64,000 nt of DNA from Solirubrobacter taibaiensis (GTDB taxonomy: Bacteria; Actinomycetota; Thermoleophilia; Solirubrobacterales; Solirubrobacteraceae). The DNA lies in the NCBI GenBank assembly GCA_027587225.1, contig JAPDDQ010000017.1, forward strand, positions 1 to 64,000. Reading direction: 5' to 3'. A model generated the notes under the pieces. The model saw nothing but the letters and a program-made list of their open reading frames with translations, did not search any database and had not been told where the DNA came from. Both the position numbers and the translations under genes were made by a program. Positions within the stretch are counted from its first letter, which is position 1; each line of letters opens with the position of its first letter. Below, piece after piece: positions 1-8,195 of this stretch.

Positions 1-760
1 CTCCGATCGTGTCGCCGCGGACCAGCCCGGCCGGCTCCTCGCGCCGGCGCCGGCTGCCGCCCGCCGGCGAGGGCGGGTCAGCGCGGCGTCCGGCCGTCGC
101 GTGCTCGCCATCGGCGAGCGCCTCGGCGGCGTTGGGCAGTTCGCGGAGGGGCCGGTCGAGGACGCCGACTACCGGCGCGGCTATCTGTGCGGCGCCGTTC
201 ATGGGGACGACCACCTGTTCCGCCTGACGCCCGCGGGCCGGGAGGCGCTCGAGCGCGTGGACCTCTACCTGGCCGAGCTCGGGCTGTCGATGACCGCGGC
301 GGCCGTCGCGGGCTATCGCGAGGTGCGAGTGGCGCGACCCACGGCGGAGTCGCTGCGCCACGTGCTCACCTGGCCGTGGGACGCCGGTGAGCAGTGGAGC
401 AAGGGGTTCCTGGCCGGCGTGTTCGACGCCGACGGTTCGAGTGGCGAGGCGGTCCGGATCGCCAACTCCGACCCTGCCGTGCTGCGGCGCACCGCTGACA
501 GCCTGCGCCAGCTCGGGTTCCACCACGTCTCCGAGGACGCGGGGTCGCTGCGGCTGCTGGGCGGCAGCGCCGAGCACCTGCGGTTCTTCCACACCGTCAA
601 CCCGGCAATCCGGCGCAAATGCACCATCGCGGGCCGCGCGGTGAAGTTCCCGGGCCTGCTGCGGATCACGTCGGTCGAGCCGCTCGGGTTCGAGATCCCG
701 ATGTACGACATCACGACGGGCACCGGCGACTTCATCGCCAACGGCGTGGTGAGCCACAAC
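1..760 (+). other. Intein with LAGLIDADG homing endonuclease domain (C-terminal part)
   Basis: The frame carries two LAGLIDADG-type motifs: YLCGAVHGDDHL near 181-216 and GFLAGVFDADGSS near 403-441. Both keep the acidic residue expected in the active site. The segment ends MYDITTGTGDFIANG then VVSHN, a typical intein C-terminal splicing block with penultimate His and terminal Asn. The next residue, Cys (761-763), is the +1 nucleophile and begins the radical SAM C-extein. The N-terminal splice block lies outside the window. Intact motifs suggest that splicing and possibly endonuclease activity are retained. This is inferred, not shown. Confidence 0.92.
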
Positions 761-1573
761 TGCTTTGCCCGGCCGACGCACGAGTACCTGGACCTCGATG
801 CCGGGCGAGACTTCGAACGCGAGATCGTGGTGAAGGTCAACGTGCCCGAGGTGCTGCGCGCGGAGCTGCGGCGGCCGTCCTGGAAGGGGGAGAGCGTCGC
901 CCTCGGCACGAACACGGACCCGTATCAGTGGGTCGAAGGGCGCTACAAGCTGATGCGCGGGATCTGGGAGGCGTTCCGCGACTACCGCAACCCCTGCTCG
1001 GTGCTCACCAAGTCGCCGCTGCTGCTGCGCGACCTGGATCTGATGAAGCAGATCGCCGCGGTCACGGACTTCAGCGCCTGCCTGTCCGTCCCGACGCTCG
1101 ACGAGAAGGCCTGGCGCGCCACCGAGCCACACACCCCGCACCCGCGGGCCCGCCTCGAGGCCGTCGCCGAGCTCAACCGCAACGGCATCCCGACCGGCGT
1201 GCTGATCGCCCCACTCATCCCGGGCATCAACGACGCACCCGAGCAGGTGGAGAAGATCGTCGAGCTGGCCACGGAGGCCGACGCCACGTACATCGGCGGT
1301 CAGACCCTGTTCCTCTCCGGCGCGGTCCGCCAGATCTTCATGGACTGGCTCCGCGACTACCGCCCGGACCTCGTCCCACGCTACGAGCGCCTCTACGCGA
1401 ACCGCTCCCGGCTCTCACCGGGCGAGCGTCACAAGATCGAAAGCGCCGCCGGTGTCCCGTGGCTCCGCCCGGACCGCGACCTGGACCCGTTCCGCCGCCA
1501 TCGCAACGGCCAGCCACCGCCGCTGATGCCGGCCGCGCCGGCGCCGAGGGTGAAACAGGAAAGCCTGTTCTAG
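1..1573 (+). CDS. Rv2578c-family radical SAM protein, intein-interrupted (5' partial)
   Basis: The reading frame is open from the left edge to the stop at 1571-1573. The C-terminal part (761-1573, about 270 residues) is a radical SAM protein resembling Mycobacterium Rv2578c: it begins CFARPTHEYLDLD, and this Cys would be the third ligand of the CxxxCxxC [4Fe-4S] motif. The first two Cys lie upstream of the intein, outside the window. Later segments (GTNTDPYQ, LTKSPLLLRD, LIPGIND) fit the SPL-like/Rv2578c group. Substrate and reaction are not established. The upstream part is an intein (separate entry). The 3' neighbour is convergent phoA, 139 bp away. Confidence 0.9.
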   Translation, partial: SDRVAADQPGRLLAPAPAAARRRGRVSAASGRRVLAIGERLGGVGQFAEGPVEDADYRRGYLCGAVHGDDHLFRLTPAGREALERVDLYLAELGLSMTAAAVAGYREVRVARPTAESLRHVLTWPWDAGEQWSKGFLAGVFDADGSSGEAVRIANSDPAVLRRTADSLRQLGFHHVSEDAGSLRLLGGSAEHLRFFHTVNPAIRRKCTIAGRAVKFPGLLRITSVEPLGFEIPMYDITTGTGDFIANGVVSHNCFARPTHEYLDLDAGRDFEREIVVKVNVPEVLRAELRRPSWKGESVALGTNTDPYQWVEGRYKLMRGIWEAFRDYRNPCSVLTKSPLLLRDLDLMKQIAAVTDFSACLSVPTLDEKAWRATEPHTPHPRARLEAVAELNRNGIPTGVLIAPLIPGINDAPEQVEKIVELATEADATYIGGQTLFLSGAVRQIFMDWLRDYRPDLVPRYERLYANRSRLSPGERHKIESAAGVPWLRPDRDLDPFRRHRNGQPPPLMPAAPAPRVKQESLF

Positions 1574-1583
1574 AAACGAGAAA

Positions 1584-1601
1584 ACCGCCTCGGCGGGCGG
1601 T
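1584..1601. terminator. Candidate hairpin after the radical SAM gene
   Basis: ACCGCC and GGCGGT form a 6-bp stem about 10 nt after the radical SAM stop codon, with a run of four A on its 5' side. No clear T-tract follows on the plus strand, so it is at best a weak intrinsic terminator; the A-run would give a U-run for minus-strand transcripts. Confidence 0.4.
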
Positions 1602-1668
1602 CTACTCACTGCATCGGCACGTCCGCCGAGAACCTTTAGCCCTCTTCGCCGAGTTGGCACGTTGCCGC

Positions 1669-1703
1669 TCGTCGCCGGCCCGCGCGTGGCGGACCGGCGA
1701 CGA
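1669..1703 (-). terminator. 10-bp stem just past the phoA stop codon
   Basis: TCGTCGCCGG (1669-1678) and CCGGCGACGA (1694-1703) are perfect inverted repeats with a 15-nt loop. They begin 10 nt beyond the stop codon of the minus-strand alkaline phosphatase. There is no following U-run, as is common in very GC-rich genomes. It may act as a transcription or mRNA 3'-end stabilising structure. Confidence 0.4.
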
Positions 1704-1712
1704 ATCGACGGG

Positions 1713-3521
1713 CTACGGGGTGGTGGTGGAGAGCGTCAGCGTGAGCGTCTTGCCGTACGTGCCCGTGCGGAGCGGCTCGTTGGCGGCGATGGACTGCTTG
1801 AACTCGAGCGACACGGCGTCGTTGGACACCGGGCCGTTGTAGGTCAGCAGGCCGAGCGCGCCGGCGCCGACGCTGGCGAACGCGCCGTCCTTCGCCCGAG
1901 CCTGGAGCGGCGTGGCGAGGGAGAAGGCGCCGTTCACGAGACGGCCGGGGACGTTCGTGCCGGCGTCGGCGACCGAGAGGGTCGCGACGCCGGCGGTGGA
2001 GACGACGTTGGCCATCAGCGCCGCGGTGTAGTCGCGGGCCACGCCCGGGGTGAAGGCCGGGAACGCGGCGGGACCGCCGACGGTCAGCGCCAGCGTCGCG
2101 GGGACGGCGCCGCCGATGTCGCCGCCGACCGGCGTCGAGGTGGCGGGACCGCTGCCGGTCTGCGTGTTGGTGAGGACCGGGAACAGCGCGGTCTGGTCGA
2201 TCGTGCCCGTGACGTCAGCGGCGCGCGGGCCCGAGGCGAAGACCGGGACGGTCGCGCCCGTGTGGGACTGCGAGCCGGCGATCGGCGCCGTGCCGTAGGC
2301 GATGCGGATCGGGGCACCGTCGACGGTCTGGAGCGTCGTGTACTGGCCGCGCGGGACCGTGGTCGGGCCGATGATCTGCGACGTGTGCGAGTGATCGGCG
2401 CTGACGACGATCAGCGTGTCGGGGTGCGTGCGCTGGAACTCCTGGGCGATGCCGATGGCGTCGTCCATGCCGATCAGCTCGCCGATCTGGCCGCAAGCGT
2501 CGGAGGCGTGGTCGCGCTTGTCGATCGAGGCGCCCTCGACCTGCAGCACGAAGCCCTTGTTGTTGCCCTGCAGCAGCTTGATGGCCTTGTCGGTCATCTC
2601 GGCCAGCGTGGGCTCGTTGCCGCGGTTGGACGGCTGGCACTTCGTCGTGGCCGAGCCGGCGCCGGTGTCGGACGCGATCAGCGGCTGGTACTCGGTCGTC
2701 ATGTTCGAGTCGTGGAACAGGCCGAGCAGGCGCTCGCCGGGAGCGAGGGCCGTGACGGCGTTCATGTCGGCCTCGGTCGCGACGTACTTGTAGCCCTTGT
2801 CCTGGACCGCGTAGTCGATGACGTTCTTCGGGGCACCGGTGGTCAGCGGCTGCGCGTAGCGGGCACGGCCGCCACCCAGGACGACGTCGAACTGGTTGTC
2901 GGCCTGCTGCTCGGCGATCGAGCCGAGCCCGCCGGCGGCCTTGGTCTCCGTCGGGCACGCGGCGCGCGTGTCGTTCGGGCCCTGGCAGCCGCGCTGGGAG
3001 ATGTGCGACGAAGGACCGGCCGGCGTGGCGTCGGTGATCTCCGCGGTGGAGACGTTGCCCGTCGAGAGGCCGCGCTGCTTGGCGATCTCCATGTAGGTCT
3101 CGTAGTTGGTGCCCGGAACGGTCACGCCGGAGCTCGGGCCCTGGCCGAGCCGCCCGTCGAGCGTCTTGATGCCCGAAGACCACGCAGCGGCGGTCGGCGC
3201 GGAATCCGGCACGTAGTTCGGCGGGTGCGGCGGAGCGGCCGCCGGGCCGACGTTGTAGGTCGTGACGTCGCCGCGGAACGGCAGCGCATCCATGTTCAGG
3301 CGCCCGGTGGCGCCCTTGGCGTAGTAGCGGCCCGAGGTGACCTCGGAATCGCCCATGCCGTCACCGATGAACAGGATGATGTTCTTCGGCTTCGAGATGT
3401 CCACCGCGGCCTTGAGCCCCGCGGCCTTGTCCGGCCCGGCCTGCCCGATGGCCACAGCGGCCGCCGCGGCGCTCACCGCAAGGCCGACCGTCGCGATCGA
3501 CCCGACGCGCAATGCGCGCAT
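1713..3521 (-). CDS. phoA: Secreted alkaline phosphatase with C-terminal beta domain
   Basis: A PhoA-family phosphomonoesterase of 602 aa. A signal peptide spans about residues 1-28 (Ala-rich core). The metal-binding IGDGMG lies at 52-57 and the nucleophile Ser107 in DSAPTA, matching the DSA motif of E. coli PhoA. VVSADHSHTSQ carries further metal ligands. The phosphatase domain ends near residue 435; the last roughly 130 residues form a separate Ala/Thr/Leu-rich, probably beta-sandwich domain ending LRTGTYGKTLTLTLS, which I associate with secreted Thermoleophilia proteins. AGGAGGA (3526-3532) lies 4 nt before the ATG. An out-of-frame ATG at 3525 is ignored. A CRP-like palindrome lies upstream. 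The gene is likely extracytoplasmic and for phosphate scavenging. Confidence 0.93.
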   Translation of the reverse strand: MRALRVGSIATVGLAVSAAAAAVAIGQAGPDKAAGLKAAVDISKPKNIILFIGDGMGDSEVTSGRYYAKGATGRLNMDALPFRGDVTTYNVGPAAAPPHPPNYVPDSAPTAAAWSSGIKTLDGRLGQGPSSGVTVPGTNYETYMEIAKQRGLSTGNVSTAEITDATPAGPSSHISQRGCQGPNDTRAACPTETKAAGGLGSIAEQQADNQFDVVLGGGRARYAQPLTTGAPKNVIDYAVQDKGYKYVATEADMNAVTALAPGERLLGLFHDSNMTTEYQPLIASDTGAGSATTKCQPSNRGNEPTLAEMTDKAIKLLQGNNKGFVLQVEGASIDKRDHASDACGQIGELIGMDDAIGIAQEFQRTHPDTLIVVSADHSHTSQIIGPTTVPRGQYTTLQTVDGAPIRIAYGTAPIAGSQSHTGATVPVFASGPRAADVTGTIDQTALFPVLTNTQTGSGPATSTPVGGDIGGAVPATLALTVGGPAAFPAFTPGVARDYTAALMANVVSTAGVATLSVADAGTNVPGRLVNGAFSLATPLQARAKDGAFASVGAGALGLLTYNGPVSNDAVSLEFKQSIAANEPLRTGTYGKTLTLTLSTTTP

Positions 3522-3599
3522 CCATTCCTCCTAGTGCCTGTAGTTGGGTCCCTCCGGCGAGGACCCTGCCGGACCCCGAGGCAATCGGAGTGAACGAAT

Positions 3600-3615
3600 T
3601 GTGATCGGCATCACG
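3600..3615. promoter_or_regulatory. CRP/FNR-type palindrome between phoA and mscS-like gene
   Basis: TGTGA-TCGGCA-TCACG closely matches the TGTGA-N6-TCACA consensus of CRP-type regulators. It sits in the 122-bp divergent intergenic region between phoA (minus) and the MscS-like gene (plus), about 80 bp from the phoA start and 30-40 bp from the channel gene start. A Crp/Fnr-family gene lies at 48619-49254. That it binds here is inference. Confidence 0.45.
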
Positions 3616-3643
3616 CGTCTGAAACCCCCTGCACAGGGAAGGG

Positions 3644-4543
3644 TTGGTTGTCGAAGTGCCAAAAATCCACAGACCGCATGTCGCGCCAAAAGCGCGCACC
3701 CTGACGCTCCAGACCGCCCAGAAGGCCCGCCGCGCGAAGTGGGAGCTCCTGGTCATCGTCCCGCTGTTCGCGCTCACGCTCGTCGCCTACATCGAGCGCG
3801 AGTCGATCTTCGGTTTGGACGCGCCCGTCCGCATCGCCGCCGCGATCGTCATGGTCGCGCTCGGTTGGGCCCTGGCCCGTGATCTCGGCCGTTTCACCGC
3901 TCCCGCGCTGTTCCGGCGCATGGACCCGGCGACCGCCGGTACGGCCGGGTTCCTGATCCGCTTCGCGTTCCTGGTCGTCGCGGCCATCGGCTCGCTCCGC
4001 GTCGCGGGCCTGGACCCCGCGACCCTCGCCCTCGGAGGCGCGATCACCGCGGTGGTCATCGGCCTCGCCGCCCAGCAGACGCTCGGCAACCTGATCGCCG
4101 GCCTCGTGCTCATCTCCGTCCGCCCGTTCAAGGTCGGCGACCGTGTGCGGCTGCAGGCCGGCGGCCTCGCCGGCCAGGTGGAGGGCATCATCTCCAGCCT
4201 CGGCCTGCTCTACACGACGCTCGCCCAGGGCCAGGACTCGATCATGGTCCCCAACAACGTCGTGCTCTCCGCCGCGATCGTCCCGTTGCGCGAACCCGCG
4301 TCCGTGGACCTCAGGGCGCGCCTGCGTCCTGACGTGCGCCCGAGCGACATCCAGACCATGCTCGAGGACGCCATCACCACGCCCACCCGCGGCGAGCCGA
4401 ACATCTCGCTCGAGGAGATCGACGCTGACGAGGTCGTCGTCCGCATCCAGGCCATCCCGCTCCAGAACGCCGACGGCCCGAAGCTGGCCGACGAGGTGCT
4501 GGCCGCCGTCGCGGGCGCGACGGAACCGGAAGACCGCGACTAG
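3644..4543 (+). CDS. MscS-family mechanosensitive ion channel
   Basis: A small-conductance channel-like membrane protein of about 299 aa. Hydrophobic helices lie near residues 34-52, 60-80, 103-120 and 125-150, the last being the Gly/Ala-rich pore helix (ALGGAITAVVIGLAAQQTLG). A soluble beta domain follows (VRPFKVGDRVRL, IMVPNNVV), as in MscS. It is expected to release solutes on hypo-osmotic shock. The start is uncertain: TTG 3644 is 4 nt after AGGGA and GTG 3656 is in frame downstream. The stop TAG shares the tetramer CTAG (4540-4543) with the stop of the convergent SDR gene. Confidence 0.85.
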   Translation: MVVEVPKIHRPHVAPKARTLTLQTAQKARRAKWELLVIVPLFALTLVAYIERESIFGLDAPVRIAAAIVMVALGWALARDLGRFTAPALFRRMDPATAGTAGFLIRFAFLVVAAIGSLRVAGLDPATLALGGAITAVVIGLAAQQTLGNLIAGLVLISVRPFKVGDRVRLQAGGLAGQVEGIISSLGLLYTTLAQGQDSIMVPNNVVLSAAIVPLREPASVDLRARLRPDVRPSDIQTMLEDAITTPTRGEPNISLEEIDADEVVVRIQAIPLQNADGPKLADEVLAAVAGATEPEDRD

Positions 4544-5331
4544 CGCTTCTCGGTCTGCCCGCCCCAGATCGACTCGGACGTCTTGACGGACCCGAGCTTG
4601 CGCTGCACCGCGCCGACCGGGCCGGGCGCCAGCGACGCCAACAAGGCCCCCGCACGCAGCGGCAGCGGCGCGACGTCGAGTTCGGCACGGTTCTGCTCGA
4701 TCGCCTTCACGACGGCCCGCGCGACGTCGTCGGGGCGCTTGGTGCCCACGTAGGGCGGGAGCTTGCCGCCCGATTCGGCGAACATGCCCGCGTCGCGGAT
4801 GAACCCGGGCAGCACGACGGAGACGCCCACGCCCTTGCCCGCCAGGTCCTCGCGCAGGGCGAGCGCGAATCCGCGCAGCCCGAACTTCGTCGCCGCGTAT
4901 ACCGACGAGCCGGGCGCGCCCGCCCTGCCCGCCAGCGAGGACATGAACAGCAGGTGCCCGCCGCCGCGTTGCACCATCGCGGGGGAGAGCGCGTGCGCGA
5001 GCAGCATCGGCGCGCGCAGGTTCACCGTCAGCGCCCGGTCGATCTCCTCCACCGAGAACGAGTGCAGCCCGCCGCTCGCCGGCAGCCCCGCGTTCGCGAC
5101 CAGCACGTCCACGCGCCCGGCCTCGCTCAGCAGCGCGTCCACGGCGCTGCGATCAGCCAGATCGGAAGCGATCGCCCGCCCGCCGACCTCCTCCGCCAAC
5201 GGCGTCAGCACGTCCAAGCGCCGGCCGGTCAGCAGCAACGAGGCGCCGCGTTCATGCAACCCCCGCGCGATGGCCTGGCCGAGGCCGCCCGTCGCACCCG
5301 TCAACAACACCCGCGCACCATCGAGCTTCAT
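4540..5331 (-). CDS. SDR-family NAD(P)-dependent oxidoreductase
   Basis: A classical short-chain dehydrogenase of 263 aa. The Rossmann motif TGATGGLG is at about residues 11-18, NAG near 80, and catalytic Ser plus YxxxK in SSVYAATKFG near 150. The C-terminal region (LPGFIRDAGMF) resembles SDRs acting on lipid or steroid-like substrates, but the substrate cannot be told. Its ATG overlaps the stop of the upstream FIST gene (ATGA), so the two are probably translated together. The 3' end overlaps the channel gene by 4 bp. Confidence 0.88.
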   Translation of the reverse strand: MKLDGARVLLTGATGGLGQAIARGLHERGASLLLTGRRLDVLTPLAEEVGGRAIASDLADRSAVDALLSEAGRVDVLVANAGLPASGGLHSFSVEEIDRALTVNLRAPMLLAHALSPAMVQRGGGHLLFMSSLAGRAGAPGSSVYAATKFGLRGFALALREDLAGKGVGVSVVLPGFIRDAGMFAESGGKLPPYVGTKRPDDVARAVVKAIEQNRAELDVAPLPLRAGALLASLAPGPVGAVQRKLGSVKTSESIWGGQTEKR

Positions 5332-6491
5332 GCGAACACCGCCACCGTGGCCGTAAAGGAATGCAGGAAGTAGCCGCCGCCGACCGGGCCGATCTCACCC
5401 GCGGCGAAGAACCCGGCGGCCGGGACGCCCCCCAGCCCGCGCTCGACCGACTCGACGTCGTGTCCCTCGCGCCCGAACATCCCGCGCCCGCGGCCGTTGC
5501 AGGCGAACAGCAGCGCACCCGCCGGCGGTCGTCCGCCCAGCGCGGTCATGCAGAGCGAGAGCGCCTCGCGCAGGTCGGCGTCCGCGCTGTCGGCGTCGCG
5601 GGCGTGCAGGCGCACGACCTGGCCGGGATGCACGTCGGCGGCGATGGCGATCTGGCCCGTGTCCGGATCGGCGCCCACGAGTCCGCGGACGAGGAAGTCG
5701 CCCTGCAGGTAGTCGGGCTTGTTGGCGTCCACGACGATCCCGACCAGTAGCCCGCCCTGCACGAGCCTGAGCTCCTCGGGCGGGAGCTCCTCGATCGTGT
5801 CGCGCAGCTTCTCGAGCGCCGGCTTGCCCGCCAGCTCGCCGATCACGCGGCCTTCGCCGGCGGTGATCGTCAACTCGGGACCGATCGGCGCCGCGCCCTG
5901 CGAGACGGTCGGGAGCATCTCGACGCCGTCCAGGCGCACGCCGACGGCGCCGTCGGTGACCACGCGTTCGTCGATGAACAGCACGGTCTCGTTCTCCAGC
6001 GACTTCCCGGACGCGAGGCCGCCGATCAGCGGCAGCATCGGCGTCGACTCGCTCAGGAAGCGCAGGACCGGGGCGGTGGGGAACGTCTCCGGGTCGGCGA
6101 TCAGGATGGCCCCGTCGGCGCCGGTCAGGTCCGCCATGCCGGTCAGGGCGCCGGTCCCCATCTCGAGCTCCTCGACGGCGGCGTGGAACGTCAGCGCGGT
6201 GCCGTCACCCAGCGAAGCGGCCCAGACCGACACCGCCGTGCCGTTCTCGACTTCCTGCCCGTGCCCGATCACGCCACCGGCGCCGCACCCGATCAGCCCT
6301 TCGGGCCGCAGGATCTCGTGCACGGCCTCCAGCACCAGCTCCGGCGCCCCGAGCACACTCCCCGAAGCGAACACCACCACGAGGTCACAGCGTTGATCGC
6401 CGAGCTCGGCGGCGGCCGCCGTCGCAGCGTCCAGCGCGGCCGCGCGCGGCTCGAGCAACGTCGAAAGGCCGGTGCCGATGCGGACGGGCAT
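5328..6491 (-). CDS. FIST domain protein
   Basis: A protein of 387 aa matching the FIST-N/FIST-C architecture: DLVVVFAS near the N-terminus, GCGAGGVIGHGQEVE, then a C-terminal half with FACNGRG and a PAAGFFAAGEIGPVG ending. FIST proteins are presumed small-ligand (often amino-acid) sensors and are frequently linked to signalling domains, but this one stands alone. ATG 6491 is chosen because the preceding in-frame stretch runs into the miaA promoter region. It is divergent from miaA (25-bp gap) and coupled to the SDR gene downstream. The ligand is unknown. Confidence 0.82.
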   Translation of the reverse strand: MPVRIGTGLSTLLEPRAAALDAATAAAAELGDQRCDLVVVFASGSVLGAPELVLEAVHEILRPEGLIGCGAGGVIGHGQEVENGTAVSVWAASLGDGTALTFHAAVEELEMGTGALTGMADLTGADGAILIADPETFPTAPVLRFLSESTPMLPLIGGLASGKSLENETVLFIDERVVTDGAVGVRLDGVEMLPTVSQGAAPIGPELTITAGEGRVIGELAGKPALEKLRDTIEELPPEELRLVQGGLLVGIVVDANKPDYLQGDFLVRGLVGADPDTGQIAIAADVHPGQVVRLHARDADSADADLREALSLCMTALGGRPPAGALLFACNGRGRGMFGREGHDVESVERGLGGVPAAGFFAAGEIGPVGGGYFLHSFTATVAVFA

Positions 6492-6516
6492 GCCTGGGTG
6501 ACGATACTGAGCGGCC

Positions 6517-7377
6517 GTGCAAGTCATCGCCGTCTTCGGGCCGACCGGTATCGGCAAGACCGCCGTCGCCATCGCGCTCGCCGAACGCCTGCGTCAGCGC
6601 GGAGAGGACCCGGTCGCGGTCTCCGCGGACTCCATGCAGCTCTACCAGGGCCTGCCGATCCTGACCGGGGCCGCCGACGCCCTCGAGCAGGCGCAGCTCG
6701 AGCACCGGTTGCTCGGCTTCGTGCCCGTCCACGAGACGTACTCGGCCGGCGCGTTCGCCCGGCGCGCACACGAGGAGATCGACGGCCTGATCGCCCAGAA
6801 CCGGCGCCCGATCGTCGTCGGCGGCACCGGCCTGTACCTGCGGGCCGCGCTGGCCGACCTCGACCTCAGGCCACCCGTGGACCCCGCGCTCCGCGCGCGG
6901 ATCGCCGCGCGCGACCTGGCCGAGCTGCACGCCGAGCTCCCGCCGGAGCTGAACATCCGGCCGACGGACACGCAGCGGATCGTCCGCGCGCACGAGCTGC
7001 TCGCGACGGGCGAGCTCCCACACGCCACGAGCAGCCAGCTGTGGACGGAGCACACCCGCCACCCGACGCTGCTCGCCGCGCTGGTGATGGACCGCCAGCG
7101 GCTCTACGAACGCATCGAAGCCCGCGTGGACGCCATGGTCGCGGCCGGCGCGGCCGCGGAAGTCAGGGCCGTGGAGCACACCGCGAGCGCGACCGCGCGG
7201 CGCGCCGTCGGCTTCGAGGAGCTCCTAAGTGGCGACGTCGAGGCCATGAAGACCAACACCCGCCGCTACGCCAAGCGCCAGCTCACGTGGCTGCGCAAGC
7301 TGCCCGGCGCGCACCGCGTGGACCTCACCGACCGGACCCCTGAGGACGTCGCCGCCGAGCTTGTCGCCATGATCTAG
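6517..7377 (+). CDS. miaA: tRNA dimethylallyltransferase
   Basis: Transfers a dimethylallyl group from DMAPP to N6 of A37 in tRNAs reading UNN codons. At 286 aa it is a normal length. The P-loop GPTGIGKT lies at residues 7-14, the SADSMQLYQGLPI substrate motif near 36, and GGTGLYLRA near 105. It starts at GTG; a GATACT box at 6501-6506 could be a -10 placing the transcript start very near the GTG. The dapF GTG begins 5 nt after the stop, so miaA-dapF-NmrA-dapD are probably one operon. The miaA-dapF-hflX neighbourhood is common in Actinobacteria. Confidence 0.96.
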   Translation: MQVIAVFGPTGIGKTAVAIALAERLRQRGEDPVAVSADSMQLYQGLPILTGAADALEQAQLEHRLLGFVPVHETYSAGAFARRAHEEIDGLIAQNRRPIVVGGTGLYLRAALADLDLRPPVDPALRARIAARDLAELHAELPPELNIRPTDTQRIVRAHELLATGELPHATSSQLWTEHTRHPTLLAALVMDRQRLYERIEARVDAMVAAGAAAEVRAVEHTASATARRAVGFEELLSGDVEAMKTNTRRYAKRQLTWLRKLPGAHRVDLTDRTPEDVAAELVAMI

Positions 7378-7382
7378 GGCTG

Positions 7383-8195
7383 GTGCGCTTCGAGAAGTGG
7401 CAGGCGCTGGGCAACGACTACCTCATCTTCGAGGAGGTCGAGCTGTCCCCGAACGCGGTCCGCAGGATCTGCGACCCGCACTTCGGGCCCGGCGCCGACG
7501 GGGTGCTCGTGCTGACCAAACCGGATGCGCCGGGCTACGTCGCGCGGCTGCGGATCTTCAACCCGGACGGCTCGGAGGCCGAGCTGAGCGGCAACGGCGC
7601 GCGCGAGGCGATCCTGTACCTGCGCCGCCACTGGACGGACGCGGACACGTTCTCGATCCAGACACTCGCGGGCGAGATCCGGCCCACGATCCTGAGCGCC
7701 ACCACCTGCCGCGTGGACATGGGCCGCGCGTCGCTGACGAGCCCGAACTATCCGCAGGGCCCGCCCGACGGCACCGGCGAGGTGGCCGGGTATCGCTTCC
7801 AGCACGTGGCGATCGGCAACCCGCAGTGCGCGATCCGCGTCGAAGACCCGGACCAGCTGGACCTGCAGGCCATCGGCCCGCAGATCGAGCACGCGGACCT
7901 GTTCCCCAACCGCACGAACGTCTCGTTCTGGCGCGAGATCGCCCCGGACGCCATCCGCGCGCGCATCTTCGAGCGCGGTGTGGGGGAGACGCTGTCGAGC
8001 GGCACCGGGGCGAGCGGGGCGGCGGTGGCGCACGTCGTCCGCGGCGGTGAGACGCCGGTCACGGTCCATCTGGACGGTGGCGAGCTGACCGTGGACGTCG
8101 ACGATTCGCTGCACGTGGACCTCACCGGATGGGCAAAGCCGATCTACCGCGCCGAGCTGAGCGAGGAATTCCTGAACGACATGGAGGCCGAATAG
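7383..8195 (+). CDS. dapF: Diaminopimelate epimerase homologue lacking both catalytic cysteines
   Basis: A protein of 270 aa with overall DapF fold markers: ALGNDYLIF at the N-terminus, FNPDGSEAEL, IGNPQCA, ERGVGET, SGTGAS. DapF interconverts LL- and meso-diaminopimelate using two Cys as acid/base. Here the usual CGNGAR is SGNGAR (Ser69) and the usual CGTGA is SGTGA (Ser206). The usual GNPH histidine is Gln148. Substrate-contact Asn residues and the ERG glutamate remain. Context (dapD, dapC, dapE alongside) argues for a role in the lysine/DAP pathway, but activity by the textbook mechanism is doubtful. GTG start; ends TAG directly abutting the next ATG. Confidence 0.88.
   Translation: MRFEKWQALGNDYLIFEEVELSPNAVRRICDPHFGPGADGVLVLTKPDAPGYVARLRIFNPDGSEAELSGNGAREAILYLRRHWTDADTFSIQTLAGEIRPTILSATTCRVDMGRASLTSPNYPQGPPDGTGEVAGYRFQHVAIGNPQCAIRVEDPDQLDLQAIGPQIEHADLFPNRTNVSFWREIAPDAIRARIFERGVGETLSSGTGASGAAVAHVVRGGETPVTVHLDGGELTVDVDDSLHVDLTGWAKPIYRAELSEEFLNDMEAE

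Noticed and set aside
1662..3593. Open plus-strand frame of about 640 codons opposite phoA
   Set aside because: Arg/Gly/Ala/Val-rich product with no domain; a mirror of GC-rich codon use on the minus strand, where PhoA is unmistakable.
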